A DNA stretch of 10,608 bases from Desulfoprunum sp. (GTDB lineage: Bacteria > Desulfobacterota > Desulfobulbia > Desulfobulbales > Desulfocapsaceae): contig JAUYSF010000256.1 of assembly GCA_030696435.1 (NCBI GenBank), positions 1-10,608 on the forward strand, read 5' to 3'. This document shows, in pieces, positions 1-7,206 of this stretch. The notes beneath the pieces were generated by a model, which saw only the letters and a program-made list of their open reading frames with translations, had not been told where the DNA came from and did no database searches. Positions within the stretch are counted from its first letter, which is position 1. Every line of letters begins with the position of its first letter. The translations under genes and the position numbers were made by a program.

Positions 1-105
1 GAGGGTGAGGGCTTGGCGAAAATGGCAGCCGACGTCCAGGCAGTTGCCGGTCGGATCAATGACGATAAGAAAGTCTCGGGACAGGCTGAGCAGATTTGTG
101 AGCAT
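1..105 (-). CDS. Possible N-terminus of a PAS-domain sensory protein (partial)
   Basis: This is a 35-codon open fragment that starts at an ATG (complement of 103-105) and runs off the left edge. The visible residues include LSLSRDFLIVIDPTGN, which resembles the start of a PAS domain: a short helix, a hydrophobic strand, then a D-x-x-G turn. An AAGGA lies about 12 nt upstream of the ATG, which is rather far. An in-frame stop lies upstream, so the reading frame cannot extend further. The gene would point the same way as the CBS-ACT gene behind it. The opposite strand is also open here (1-132), so the strand is not certain. PAS domains sense ligands or redox state in kinases and cyclases; the output domain is outside the window. 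Confidence 0.4.
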   Translation of the reverse strand, partial: MLTNLLSLSRDFLIVIDPTGNCLDVGCHFRQALTL

Positions 106-210
106 GGCAAGTGCTTGTCCTTCTTGGTCTAGTCAAACGGATCGAACTTTTTACGACGCCATCTATGGCTTTCGTGGCAGCTTTTTACGAATTTATCAAT
201 AGTCGCTATC

Positions 211-234
211 GCCGGTTCGGCCGGCCTTGGCCGG
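211..234 (-). terminator. GC-rich inverted repeats just after the CBS-ACT gene, possible terminator
   Basis: Two overlapping palindromes lie within 5-30 nt after the stop codon of the minus-strand CBS-ACT gene. One is GCCGG-TTCGG-CCGGC (211-225) and the other is CCGGCC-TT-GGCCGG (221-234). They are mutually exclusive as hairpins. No T-tract follows on the minus strand, so a classic intrinsic terminator is not shown. The position right after the stop is the main support. Confidence 0.3.
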
Positions 235-238
235 AGAT

Positions 239-916
239 CTATTTCTCAGCCGGCAGGAAGGGTACGATATCTTTCTCGTAGCGGGTCTTGACCTTGAAAC
301 CGCCATCGGTCAGGGCCTTGATGGCCTTGTCTCCATCGATCCCTGCCACCCGCATGACCAGTTGGCTGACGCCGCGATAGTTTTTTTCCGGCCAGCAAAA
401 CAGACTCTGGATATTGATACCCTCTTTTTTGAGCAGCCCCGAGACCTCGGCCAGCGCCCCAATACTGTCGCCCACGAAGATACCGAGACGGACGCTGTCA
501 TCGCTGATACCGATGGCCTCAAGCAGCACGGCCATGACATCGGTGCTGGTGATGATGCCCACCAGATCTTCCCCTTCCATGACCGGCAGTGAGCTGATAT
601 CCTGGGTCTGCATAATATAGGCGGCGCGCTCGATGGTGGTGTCCGGCGAGACGGTGACCACGGCCTTGGTCATGATCATCTTGACCGAAACCTTCTGCAG
701 CAGATAGTTCAATTCATGGACGCTCAGCGAGGTGGCCGGCGAGGCCCAGTTCTGCTTGAGGTCACGGTCAGAGACAATTCCCACCAGTTTTTTGTGTTTA
801 TCCACCACCAGTAGGTGATCGATCTTCTTCTCTTCGATGAGATCCCGGGCGTCGACAAGGGATGTTTCCGGAGCGACCGTGATCAGGTCAGTGCGCATAA
901 TTCTACCGATATACAT
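239..916 (-). CDS. CBS-CBS-ACT domain protein (AcuB-like)
   Basis: The 225-residue protein has two CBS domains (about residues 5-57 and 77-134) and a C-terminal ACT domain (about 141-215). The first CBS begins IGRIMRTDLITVAPETSL and closes with GIVSDRDL. The second carries MTKAVVTVSPDTTI and closes with GIITSTDV. The ACT part shows the usual pattern of hydrophobic strand, GALAEVSGLL helix and GINIQSL strand. CBS pairs usually bind adenine nucleotides and ACT domains usually bind amino acids, so a cytoplasmic regulator reading energy state and amino acid supply is a fair inference. The family is often called AcuB after the acetoin-utilisation gene, but that function is not implied here. The ATG has a GGAGG 6 nt upstream. 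The gene is divergent from iorA, and similar proteins often sit near ior or paaK genes (recollection). No catalytic motif is visible. Confidence 0.9.
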   Translation of the reverse strand: MYIGRIMRTDLITVAPETSLVDARDLIEEKKIDHLLVVDKHKKLVGIVSDRDLKQNWASPATSLSVHELNYLLQKVSVKMIMTKAVVTVSPDTTIERAAYIMQTQDISSLPVMEGEDLVGIITSTDVMAVLLEAIGISDDSVRLGIFVGDSIGALAEVSGLLKKEGINIQSLFCWPEKNYRGVSQLVMRVAGIDGDKAIKALTDGGFKVKTRYEKDIVPFLPAEK

Positions 917-1008
917 ACGTTACCTCCATGAAAATGTGTTTTGAGTTTTCGTGTGAACTGCTGCATTATGCTAGCAAATATACCATAAAACCGGTGATTG
1001 CCTCTTGA

Positions 1009-1014
1009 TATAAT
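1009..1014 (+). promoter_or_regulatory. Possible -10 box for the ior operon
   Basis: A perfect TATAAT stands in the divergent region, about 207 bp before the iorA start. The stretch where a -35 box should lie (986-992, TAAAACC) does not resemble TTGACA, so the promoter is weak, activator-dependent or not real. If it is used, transcription would begin near 1021 and leave a leader of about 200 nt. Confidence 0.3.
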
Positions 1015-1103
1015 ACAGGACAGCCGGAAAAGATGATCGTCTCCTCCTTCCTGGTTTCCACCGTGTGCGTCGGCTCTTTGGCGGCTAAAAAAGGCTTGCC
1101 TCG

Positions 1104-1141
1104 GGTGAGAGTTTCAGAGTAACTTGCTCTGTCATTTCACC
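1104..1141 (+). promoter_or_regulatory. Nested stem in the iorA leader
   Basis: An outer stem (1104-1110 GGTGAGA with 1135-1141 TTTCACC, one G-U pair) can enclose an inner hairpin: CAGAG (1115-1119), loop TAACTTG, CTCTG (1127-1131). The stop codon of a possible 29-codon leader ORF (1033-1122) lies in the inner loop. This is found by eye only, with no folding energy computed. Confidence 0.3.
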
Positions 1142-1148
1142 GTGTGCA

Positions 1149-1169
1149 GCCGTACTTTTCAGGTACGGC
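1149..1169 (+). promoter_or_regulatory. Perfect 7-bp hairpin in the iorA leader, possible attenuator
   Basis: GCCGTAC (1149-1155), loop TTTTCAG, GTACGGC (1163-1169) is a perfect inverted repeat. It is followed by GG and a short TTTT (1172-1175). This resembles a weak intrinsic terminator or attenuator about 50 bp before the iorA start. It could equally be a protein-binding palindrome in DNA. Confidence 0.4.
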
Positions 1170-1180
1170 GGTTTTCCCGT

Positions 1181-1196
1181 GCGTCCCGTTGGACGC
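1181..1196 (+). promoter_or_regulatory. Hairpin just before the iorA ribosome binding site
   Basis: GCGTCC (1181-1186), tetraloop CGTT, GGACGC (1191-1196) forms a perfect 6-bp stem that ends 14 nt before the Shine-Dalgarno of iorA. Together with the preceding hairpin it makes the leader noticeably structured. No known riboswitch consensus was recognised. Confidence 0.35.
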
Positions 1197-1210
1197 CCAA
1201 TGCTGCGATC

Positions 1211-1215
1211 AGGAG
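1211..1215 (+). promoter_or_regulatory. Shine-Dalgarno that fixes the iorA start
   Basis: AGGAG sits 5 nt before GTG at 1221. Upstream in-frame starts at 1179 (GTG, inside the hairpin region) and 1200 (ATG) lack such a site. The resulting N-terminus, MTNTSDNALWMSGNEA, lines up with the normal beginning of IorA proteins. Confidence 0.75.
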
Positions 1216-1220
1216 ATACT

Positions 1221-3029
1221 GTGACGAACACGAGCGACAACGCACTCTGGATGTCCGGCAACGAGGCCATTGCCCTCGGTGCCTTCGAGGCGGGGGTAAA
1301 GGTGGCCTCGGGCTATCCCGGCACACCTTCCACCGAGATCATGGAGAACCTTTCGACCTATGAGGGCGTCTATACCGAATGGGCCCCCAACGAGAAGGTC
1401 GGTCTTGAGGTGGCCATCGGCGCCTGTTTTGCCGGGGTTAGGGCCCTGGCCACTATGAAACACGTTGGGGTCAACGTCGCCGCCGATCCTTTGTTCACCG
1501 CCTCCTACACCGGGGTTTGCGGCGGGCTGGTGCTGGTGAGCGCCGATGATCCCGAGATGCACTCATCCCAGAACGAGCAGGACAACCGCAACTACGCCTT
1601 TGCCGCCAAGCTGCCGATGTTCGAACCCTCGGATCCGATGGAGGCCAAGGAGATGTTGAAGACGGCCTTCGAGTTGAGCGAAGAACTCGATACCCCGGTG
1701 ATGCTGCGGATTACCACCCGGGTTGCCCATGTCAAAGGGGTGGTGAGCCGTGGTGAAAAGACCGTTTCCCATGCCAGCTGCGGGATTTCGAAGGTGCCCT
1801 CCAAACTCGTCATGCTGCCGAGCATCGCCAGAAAGCGCCGCGAGGTGGTGGAAGAGCGCATGGCCAAATGCCGGGAGTTGGTCGAGACAGCCGCCTTCAA
1901 CAGGGTCGATGCCGGTGATACGAAACGGGGATTCATTACCTCGGGTGTGTCCTATCTCTACGTCAAGGAGGCCTTCCCCGAGGCCACGGTCCTCAAGCTT
2001 GGCATGTGCTGGCCGTTGCCCGAGAGGATGATCCGGGCCTTTGCCGCCGCAGTCGATGAGCTCTACATCATCGAAGAACTCGATCCCTTTCTCGAAACCC
2101 ACATCAAGGCCATGGGCATTTCCTGCCACGGCAAGGATCTCATTCCCACAATGGGCGAGCTCAATACAGCCATTGTCCGCCAGGCCATCGAGCCGGGTTC
2201 GGCAAAAGAGCTCTTTGCACCGGTCGAACTACCGCCGCGGCCACCGAACATGTGTGCCGGCTGTCCGCACCGGGGCATCTTCTTCAACCTGTCACGGATG
2301 AAGGTCTTTGTCTCGGGCGATATCGGCTGCTATACCCTCGGTTTTCTGCCGCCCCTTTCGGCCATGGATGCCTGTGTCTGCATGGGGGCCTCGGTACCCA
2401 TGGCCCACGGTATGGCCAAGGCGCTGGGCGCCGATGCCCATAATAAGATCGTCTCGGTCATTGGCGATTCGACCTTCGTCCATTCCGGCATCACCGGCCT
2501 GATCAACACGGTCTATAACAATTCCGCCTCGACCCTGATCATCCTTGATAACCGGATTACGGCGATGACCGGCCAGCAGCAGAATCCCGCTTCCGGCATG
2601 ACCATCAAGGGCGAACCGGCCCATGCCCTTGATATCGAGGCCCTCTGTCGGGCGGTCGGAGTCAAGCATGTCTATGTGATCAATCCGCACGACGTGGTCG
2701 AGACCCGCCGGGTTCTGAAAGAGGCGGTGGAGCTGACCGAGGCCTCGGTTGTGATCTCGCGGGCCCCTTGTGTCCTGCTGCCGGAGATGAAACTGCGCAA
2801 GCCGGTGTCCTATTTCACCAATCAGGACAACTGCGTGGGCTGCATGTCCTGCATTCGCCTGGGCTGCCCGGCCATCAGCTGGACAACTTTTGCAGAAGGT
2901 GAGGCGGAGCGGCGGGGCTACAAGAAGACCCAGAAGGGCATCTCGAAGATCGACGAGATCGTCTGCAATGATTGCGGCCAGTGCGCCTCGCTGTGCAAGT
3001 TTAAGGCGATCACCAGGAAGGAGGAATAG
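1221..3029 (+). CDS. iorA: Indolepyruvate:ferredoxin oxidoreductase, alpha subunit
   Basis: IorA is the catalytic subunit of the cytoplasmic enzyme that converts indolepyruvate and other arylpyruvates, with CoA and oxidised ferredoxin, to aryl-acetyl-CoA, CO2 and reduced ferredoxin. The protein has 602 residues, the usual IorA size. Order: N-terminal pyrimidine-binding domain (about 10-190, with SGNEAIALGAFEAG and YPGTPSTE at 32-39), a middle domain, the thiamine-diphosphate domain (about 345-515, with MCAGCPHRG at 344-352 and GDSTF at 415-419, followed 25 residues later by DN at 443-444), then a ferredoxin-like tail. The tail carries CVGCMSCIRLGCP (538-550) and CNDCGQCASLCK (582-593), ligands for two Fe-S clusters. 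The last Cys of the second motif is followed by Lys, where ferredoxins usually have Pro. The start is GTG, set by AGGAG at 1211. iorB follows after 3 bp. Confidence 0.96.
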   Translation: MTNTSDNALWMSGNEAIALGAFEAGVKVASGYPGTPSTEIMENLSTYEGVYTEWAPNEKVGLEVAIGACFAGVRALATMKHVGVNVAADPLFTASYTGVCGGLVLVSADDPEMHSSQNEQDNRNYAFAAKLPMFEPSDPMEAKEMLKTAFELSEELDTPVMLRITTRVAHVKGVVSRGEKTVSHASCGISKVPSKLVMLPSIARKRREVVEERMAKCRELVETAAFNRVDAGDTKRGFITSGVSYLYVKEAFPEATVLKLGMCWPLPERMIRAFAAAVDELYIIEELDPFLETHIKAMGISCHGKDLIPTMGELNTAIVRQAIEPGSAKELFAPVELPPRPPNMCAGCPHRGIFFNLSRMKVFVSGDIGCYTLGFLPPLSAMDACVCMGASVPMAHGMAKALGADAHNKIVSVIGDSTFVHSGITGLINTVYNNSASTLIILDNRITAMTGQQQNPASGMTIKGEPAHALDIEALCRAVGVKHVYVINPHDVVETRRVLKEAVELTEASVVISRAPCVLLPEMKLRKPVSYFTNQDNCVGCMSCIRLGCPAISWTTFAEGEAERRGYKKTQKGISKIDEIVCNDCGQCASLCKFKAITRKEE

Positions 3030-3032
3030 AAT

Positions 3033-3623
3033 ATGGAATCAACGGGAAATATCCTTTTTTCGGGGGTTGGCGGCCAGGGCATCCTCTTGGCCAGCGAGAT
3101 TACGGCCTACAGTCTGCTGCAGGCCGGCTACGATGCCAAGAAGAGTGAAGTGCACGGCATGGCCCAGCGCGGTGGCTCGGTCACCGCCCAGCTGCGCTAC
3201 GGCAAAAAGGTCTGGTCACCACTGATCGAACCGGGTTGCGCCGATATCCAGGTGGCCTTTGAGATGATGGAGGCGGTGCGTTACATCACCTCGTTGCACA
3301 AGGGCAGTACGGTGATCGTCAACACCCAGCGCATCCTGCCGCCGGCGGTGGCCACCGGCCAGACCGCCTATCCGGAGAGAATCCTCGATCAACTCACCGC
3401 TCTCGGTGTGCGGGTGGTGCAGGTCGATGCTTTCGATCTCGCCTGTGAGGTCGGAGAGGGGCGGACGGCCAACGTGGTCATGGTCGGGGCCCTGTCGGTC
3501 TTTCTGCCGGTAGCGGCCTCGATTTATGAAGAGGTGATTGCCACCCGGGTACCCCAGAGATTTCGTGAAGTGAACCTGAAAGCGTTCCAGGCCGGCAGAA
3601 AGGCCGGAACCAAGGAAGTGTGA
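3033..3623 (+). CDS. iorB: Indolepyruvate:ferredoxin oxidoreductase, beta subunit
   Basis: IorB is the small partner of IorA and corresponds to the gamma domain of the 2-oxoacid:ferredoxin oxidoreductase superfamily. The 196-residue protein has the glycine-rich motif GVGGQGI (11-17), the signature SEVHGMAQRGG (38-48), and a C-terminal GRTANVVMVGAL (143-154). All three are standard for IorB, as is the length. The GGAGG ribosome site (3020-3024) lies inside the end of iorA and the ATG follows the iorA stop by 3 bp, so the two subunits are probably translated together. The paaK-like gene begins 6 bp after its stop. Nothing is truncated or unusual. Confidence 0.95.
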   Translation: MESTGNILFSGVGGQGILLASEITAYSLLQAGYDAKKSEVHGMAQRGGSVTAQLRYGKKVWSPLIEPGCADIQVAFEMMEAVRYITSLHKGSTVIVNTQRILPPAVATGQTAYPERILDQLTALGVRVVQVDAFDLACEVGEGRTANVVMVGALSVFLPVAASIYEEVIATRVPQRFREVNLKAFQAGRKAGTKEV

Positions 3624-3629
3624 AGAGCG

Positions 3630-4940
<1,311 letters not shown>

Positions 4941-4955
4941 CTGCAGGAGGACGGC

Positions 4956-5387
4956 ATGCGTGTAGAGCAGATTGCAGTTTTTTTAGAGAATAAATCCGGC
5001 AGACTGGCTGAAATCACCGCGATTCTGGCTGACAACGGCATCAATATCAGGGCCCTTTCCGTGGCCGATACCGCTGATTTCGGCATCCTCAGACTGATCG
5101 TCGATAAGGTCGAACTGGCCAAGACGGTCTTGAAGGAGAACGGCTTTACGGTCGGCAAGACCAACGTCCTGGCGGTTGAGGTGGCTGATCGTACCGGTGG
5201 TTTGGCGGCGGTCTTGAAATGCATCGAAGTGGCCGGTCTCAACGTCGAATATATGTACGCCTTTGTCAATAAAACAGGGCAGAACGCCGTACTGATCTTC
5301 CGTTTTGAGGAGATGGATAAGGCCATCGAATCTCTGCAGAAGGGCGGGTTCACCATCCTCAGTGGTGAGCAGATTTGTGCATTATAG
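4956..5387 (+). CDS. Tandem ACT domain protein, probable amino acid sensor
   Basis: The 143-residue protein consists of two ACT domains and nothing else. The first (about 1-68) has [16 protein letters not shown] followed by GINIRALSV. The second (about 70-143) has [17 protein letters not shown] followed by [10 protein letters not shown]. These turn-helix-strand segments are where ACT domains bind amino acids at dimer interfaces. No catalytic domain or DNA-binding helix is present, so it probably acts by binding a partner. The start has a strong GGAGG about 7 nt upstream. It lies 15 bp after paaK and is the last gene before the operon is interrupted by the IVP-like insert. Regulation of the CoA ligase, of Ior or of the downstream transporter by aromatic or branched-chain amino acids is an inference from position only. 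Confidence 0.88.
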   Translation: MRVEQIAVFLENKSGRLAEITAILADNGINIRALSVADTADFGILRLIVDKVELAKTVLKENGFTVGKTNVLAVEVADRTGGLAAVLKCIEVAGLNVEYMYAFVNKTGQNAVLIFRFEEMDKAIESLQKGGFTILSGEQICAL

Positions 5388-5456
5388 TCCTTTGCAACGG
5401 GATGGGGATCATGGTAGGTGTCTCAGTGTAGCTGTTTGTTGGGATAAATAATCCAA

Positions 5457-5480
5457 ATCGGGATCGCTATCGAAATCGAA
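5457..5480 (+). repeat. Left array of 6-bp repeats, ATCGNN x4
   Basis: Four tandem hexamers are read directly: ATCGGG, ATCGCT, ATCGAA, ATCGAA. A degenerate unit (ATCCAA) precedes them at 5451-5456. The array ends 5 bp before the start codon of the IVP-like gene and is the inverted counterpart of the array at 5873-5902. Read on the minus strand it would encode alternating Asp (FDFDSDPD). Confidence 0.85.
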
Positions 5481-5485
5481 ACGCC

Positions 5486-5938
5486 ATGACTCTCGGACAC
5501 GAAAAATTAGATGTTTACCATCTTTCGATTGGCTATGTTGCTTGGGTTTATGAAAAATCCGATGGCCTCACCGGAACCCATCGGCATGCCCGAGACCAAT
5601 GGCTTCGGGCCAGTCAATCGATTCCGTTGAACATCGCCGAAGGCAACGGGAAGACAGGAGAAGCGGATCGAAGAAGGTATTTTGAGATTGCGCGCGGGTC
5701 GGCGCTGGAGTGTGCCGCAATTCAAGACGTTCTGGTGGTTGGGAAGGCTCTCGATGGCGAAGATAGCCTCAAGCGGAAACAGGAATTGGATCGGATGGCT
5801 GCGATGCTCAGTCGCTTAGGCGGGAGAGGCTATTGCGTCCGGGAAAATACCGAGTCATACGGAAACGCAGTATTCGATCCCGATAGCGATTTCGATCCCG
5901 ATGAAATCAAATCCCAGTTGGGACAATCGGAACAATAA
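5486..5938 (+). CDS. Four-helix-bundle protein, 23S rRNA intervening-sequence (IVP/S23) family
   Basis: The 150-residue protein matches the IVP family by its core: HEKLDVYHLSIGYVAWVYE near the N-terminus, then RASQSIPLNIAEGNGK (about 41-56), then RRRYFEIARGSALECAAIQ (62-80). The family forms small four-helix bundles. Some members are encoded inside 23S rRNA intervening sequences and a relative (Avd) serves diversity-generating retroelements, but for free-standing copies the role is unknown. The C-terminus has an acidic FDPDSDFDPDE tail made by the 6-bp repeat array. No Shine-Dalgarno precedes ATG 5486; the frame is open upstream to 5432, still without a start codon and encoding an Arg/Asn-rich stretch from the left repeat. 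Codons are more AT-rich (TTA, GTT, TCG, CTT) than in the neighbours, and the gene splits an otherwise compact locus, which suggests acquisition. Confidence 0.85.
   Translation: MTLGHEKLDVYHLSIGYVAWVYEKSDGLTGTHRHARDQWLRASQSIPLNIAEGNGKTGEADRRRYFEIARGSALECAAIQDVLVVGKALDGEDSLKRKQELDRMAAMLSRLGGRGYCVRENTESYGNAVFDPDSDFDPDEIKSQLGQSEQ
5873..5902 (+). repeat. Right array of 6-bp repeats, NNCGAT x5
   Basis: Five tandem hexamers are read directly: TTCGAT, CCCGAT, AGCGAT, TTCGAT, CCCGAT. They are in frame with the IVP-like gene and give FD-PD-SD-FD-PD. The array is inverted relative to the one at 5457-5480 and shares the CGATAGCGAT core. A small palindrome, TCCCA-GT-TGGGA (5912-5923), follows. Confidence 0.85.
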
Positions 5939-5974
5939 TTCAACCAAGCACTAACACAAAACGGAGGAGAGTAC

Positions 5975-7126
5975 ATGAAAGGATTGATGCGCAAAAGTCT
6001 GTGTGCGGCGGCAGCCGCCTGTCTGTTGATGTCCACCTCGGCCTGGGCCAAGACCATCAAGGTCGGGGCTGTTCTGGCCGTTACCGGTCCCGCCTCGTTT
6101 CTCGGCGGCCCGGAGGCCCGAACCCTGGAGATGCTGGTGCAAGAGGCCAACGCCAAGGGCGGCATCAACGGCAACAAGATTGAATTGCTCATAAAAGATA
6201 CCGCCGGCAACCCGGAAAAGGCCATATCTTTTGCCAAGCAGCTGCTCGAAGAAGAGCAGGTCGTGGCGGTTCTCGGACCGTCCAGTTCAGGCGAGACCAT
6301 GGCCCTGAAAAAGATCTTTGAAGACGCCAAGACCCCGCTGATCTCCTGTGCCGCAGCAGAAGTAATCGTCAATCCGGTGGCCTCCTGGGTCTTCAAGACC
6401 CCCCAGAATGATTCGTTCGCCGCTAAGAAGATCTTCATGGAGATGAACAAGCTGGGCATTGCCAAGATCGCCGTGCTGGTTGACAACTCAGGGTTTGGCA
6501 AGGCCGGCAAGGAGCAGATCCTGAAGATCGCCCCCGAATACAAGATCGAGGTGGTCGAGGCCGAGGTCTATGACGCAAAAGCTACCGATCTCTCTGCCGT
6601 GGTGGCCAAGATCAAGGCCAATGCCGCCGTGCAGGGCGTGATCAATTGGTCTATCGTCCCGGCTCAGGCCATTGTTGTCAAAAATATCCGTCAGGCCGGC
6701 TGGAAGGTACCGATCTTCCAGAGCCATGGTTTTGGCAATATCAAATATGTCCAAGCCGCCGGTACGGCAGCCGAGGGGGTCATCTTTCCGGCCGGCCGCC
6801 TGCTGATGGCCAATCTTCTGCCGGACGGACATCCGCAGAAGGCCCTGCTCGTCAAGTATGTCAAGGATTACGAGAGCAAATACAAAGAAACCGCCTCCAC
6901 TTTCGGCGGCCATGGCTATGATGCCTTTCTGATCCTGTCCAAAGCCATTGAAGCAGCCGGTCCTGATAAGGATAAAATCCGTGCGGCTATTGAAAATCTC
7001 AAAGATCTGCCGGGAACTGGCGGTATCTATAATTTTTCCGCCGCTGACCACAACGGTCTCACGATGGATGCCTTTGAGATGATGACCGTCAAGGACGGCA
7101 AATTCGTGCCCTACAAGGGAAAATAA
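5975..7126 (+). CDS. Branched-chain/hydrophobic amino acid ABC transporter, periplasmic binding protein
   Basis: The 383-residue protein is a type I periplasmic binding protein of the LivJ/LivK group. It has a Sec signal peptide (residues 1-25: basic MKGLMRK, an Ala/Leu-rich core, then a probable signal peptidase I cut after SAWA). The mature part begins KTIKVGAVLAVTGPASFLGG and continues with INGNKIELLIKDTAGNPEKA and VLGPSSSGETMA, the usual first-lobe ligand-binding landmarks. The C-terminal half has TFGGHGYDAFLIL and LPGTGGIYNF. No lipobox is present at the cleavage site. GGAGGAG lies 5 nt before the ATG. It heads the transporter genes and is followed by a strong terminator. The ligand cannot be read from sequence; aromatic amino acids or arylacetates are plausible beside iorAB/paaK, branched-chain amino acids equally so. 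Confidence 0.93.
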   Translation: MKGLMRKSLCAAAAACLLMSTSAWAKTIKVGAVLAVTGPASFLGGPEARTLEMLVQEANAKGGINGNKIELLIKDTAGNPEKAISFAKQLLEEEQVVAVLGPSSSGETMALKKIFEDAKTPLISCAAAEVIVNPVASWVFKTPQNDSFAAKKIFMEMNKLGIAKIAVLVDNSGFGKAGKEQILKIAPEYKIEVVEAEVYDAKATDLSAVVAKIKANAAVQGVINWSIVPAQAIVVKNIRQAGWKVPIFQSHGFGNIKYVQAAGTAAEGVIFPAGRLLMANLLPDGHPQKALLVKYVKDYESKYKETASTFGGHGYDAFLILSKAIEAAGPDKDKIRAAIENLKDLPGTGGIYNFSAADHNGLTMDAFEMMTVKDGKFVPYKGK

Positions 7127-7137
7127 AGGTCGATTTC

Positions 7138-7169
7138 AGGCCGGGGCGGTAATCGTCCCGGCCTTTTTT
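7138..7169 (+). terminator. Intrinsic terminator/attenuator between binding protein and permease genes
   Basis: GGCCGGG (7139-7145) pairs perfectly with CCCGGCC (7157-7163). The stem can extend inward with G-U, C-G and G-C pairs around a small loop, and six T residues (7164-7169) follow at once. It lies 12 bp after the binding-protein stop and 37 bp before the permease start. Partial readthrough would give more binding protein than membrane components, a common arrangement in ABC operons. Confidence 0.9.
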
Positions 7170-7206
7170 GCCGGAGCATATCGCGCATTCTCTGCAGTAG
7201 CTTTTT

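Larger units (their letters stand above)
5441..5915. mobile_element. Possible IVS-like inserted unit bounded by inverted repeats
   Basis: The left end (GGGAT at 5441-5445, then ATCGGGATCGCTATCG within 5457-5472) matches the reverse complement of the right end (ATCCC at 5911-5915, with CGATAGCGAT and CCCGAT in between), with gaps. The four-helix-bundle gene fills the space between. 23S rRNA intervening sequences have a similar layout: complementary ends enclosing such an ORF. No transposase and no convincing target duplication is seen, so the limits and mobility are inferred. Confidence 0.35.

Noticed and set aside
1..132. Plus-strand tail of a chemotaxis-receptor-like protein
   Set aside because: Kept only as an alternative: the PAS-like minus-strand reading looks better and agrees with the direction of the next gene. 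The evidence is short either way.
5..202. 65-codon plus-strand ORF in a third frame
   Set aside because: Low-complexity Arg/Ser-rich translation without family features, and it overlaps two better readings of the same bases.
203..211. TCGCTATCG near the left edge, also found in the hexamer array at 5464-5472
   Set aside because: A single 9-mer without tandem hexamers around it; probably chance.
1563..2129. 188-codon antisense ORF inside iorA
   Set aside because: Shadow of the iorA frame, with no family resemblance.
5441..5923. Target-site duplication flanking the IVP-like unit
   Set aside because: The bases outside the inverted ends (TTTGTT on the left, AGTTGG on the right) do not form a convincing direct repeat.
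5830..6543. 237-codon antisense ORF across the IVP-like gene end and the binding-protein gene
   Set aside because: It overlaps two well-supported genes on the other strand and has Ser/Ala-rich shadow composition.
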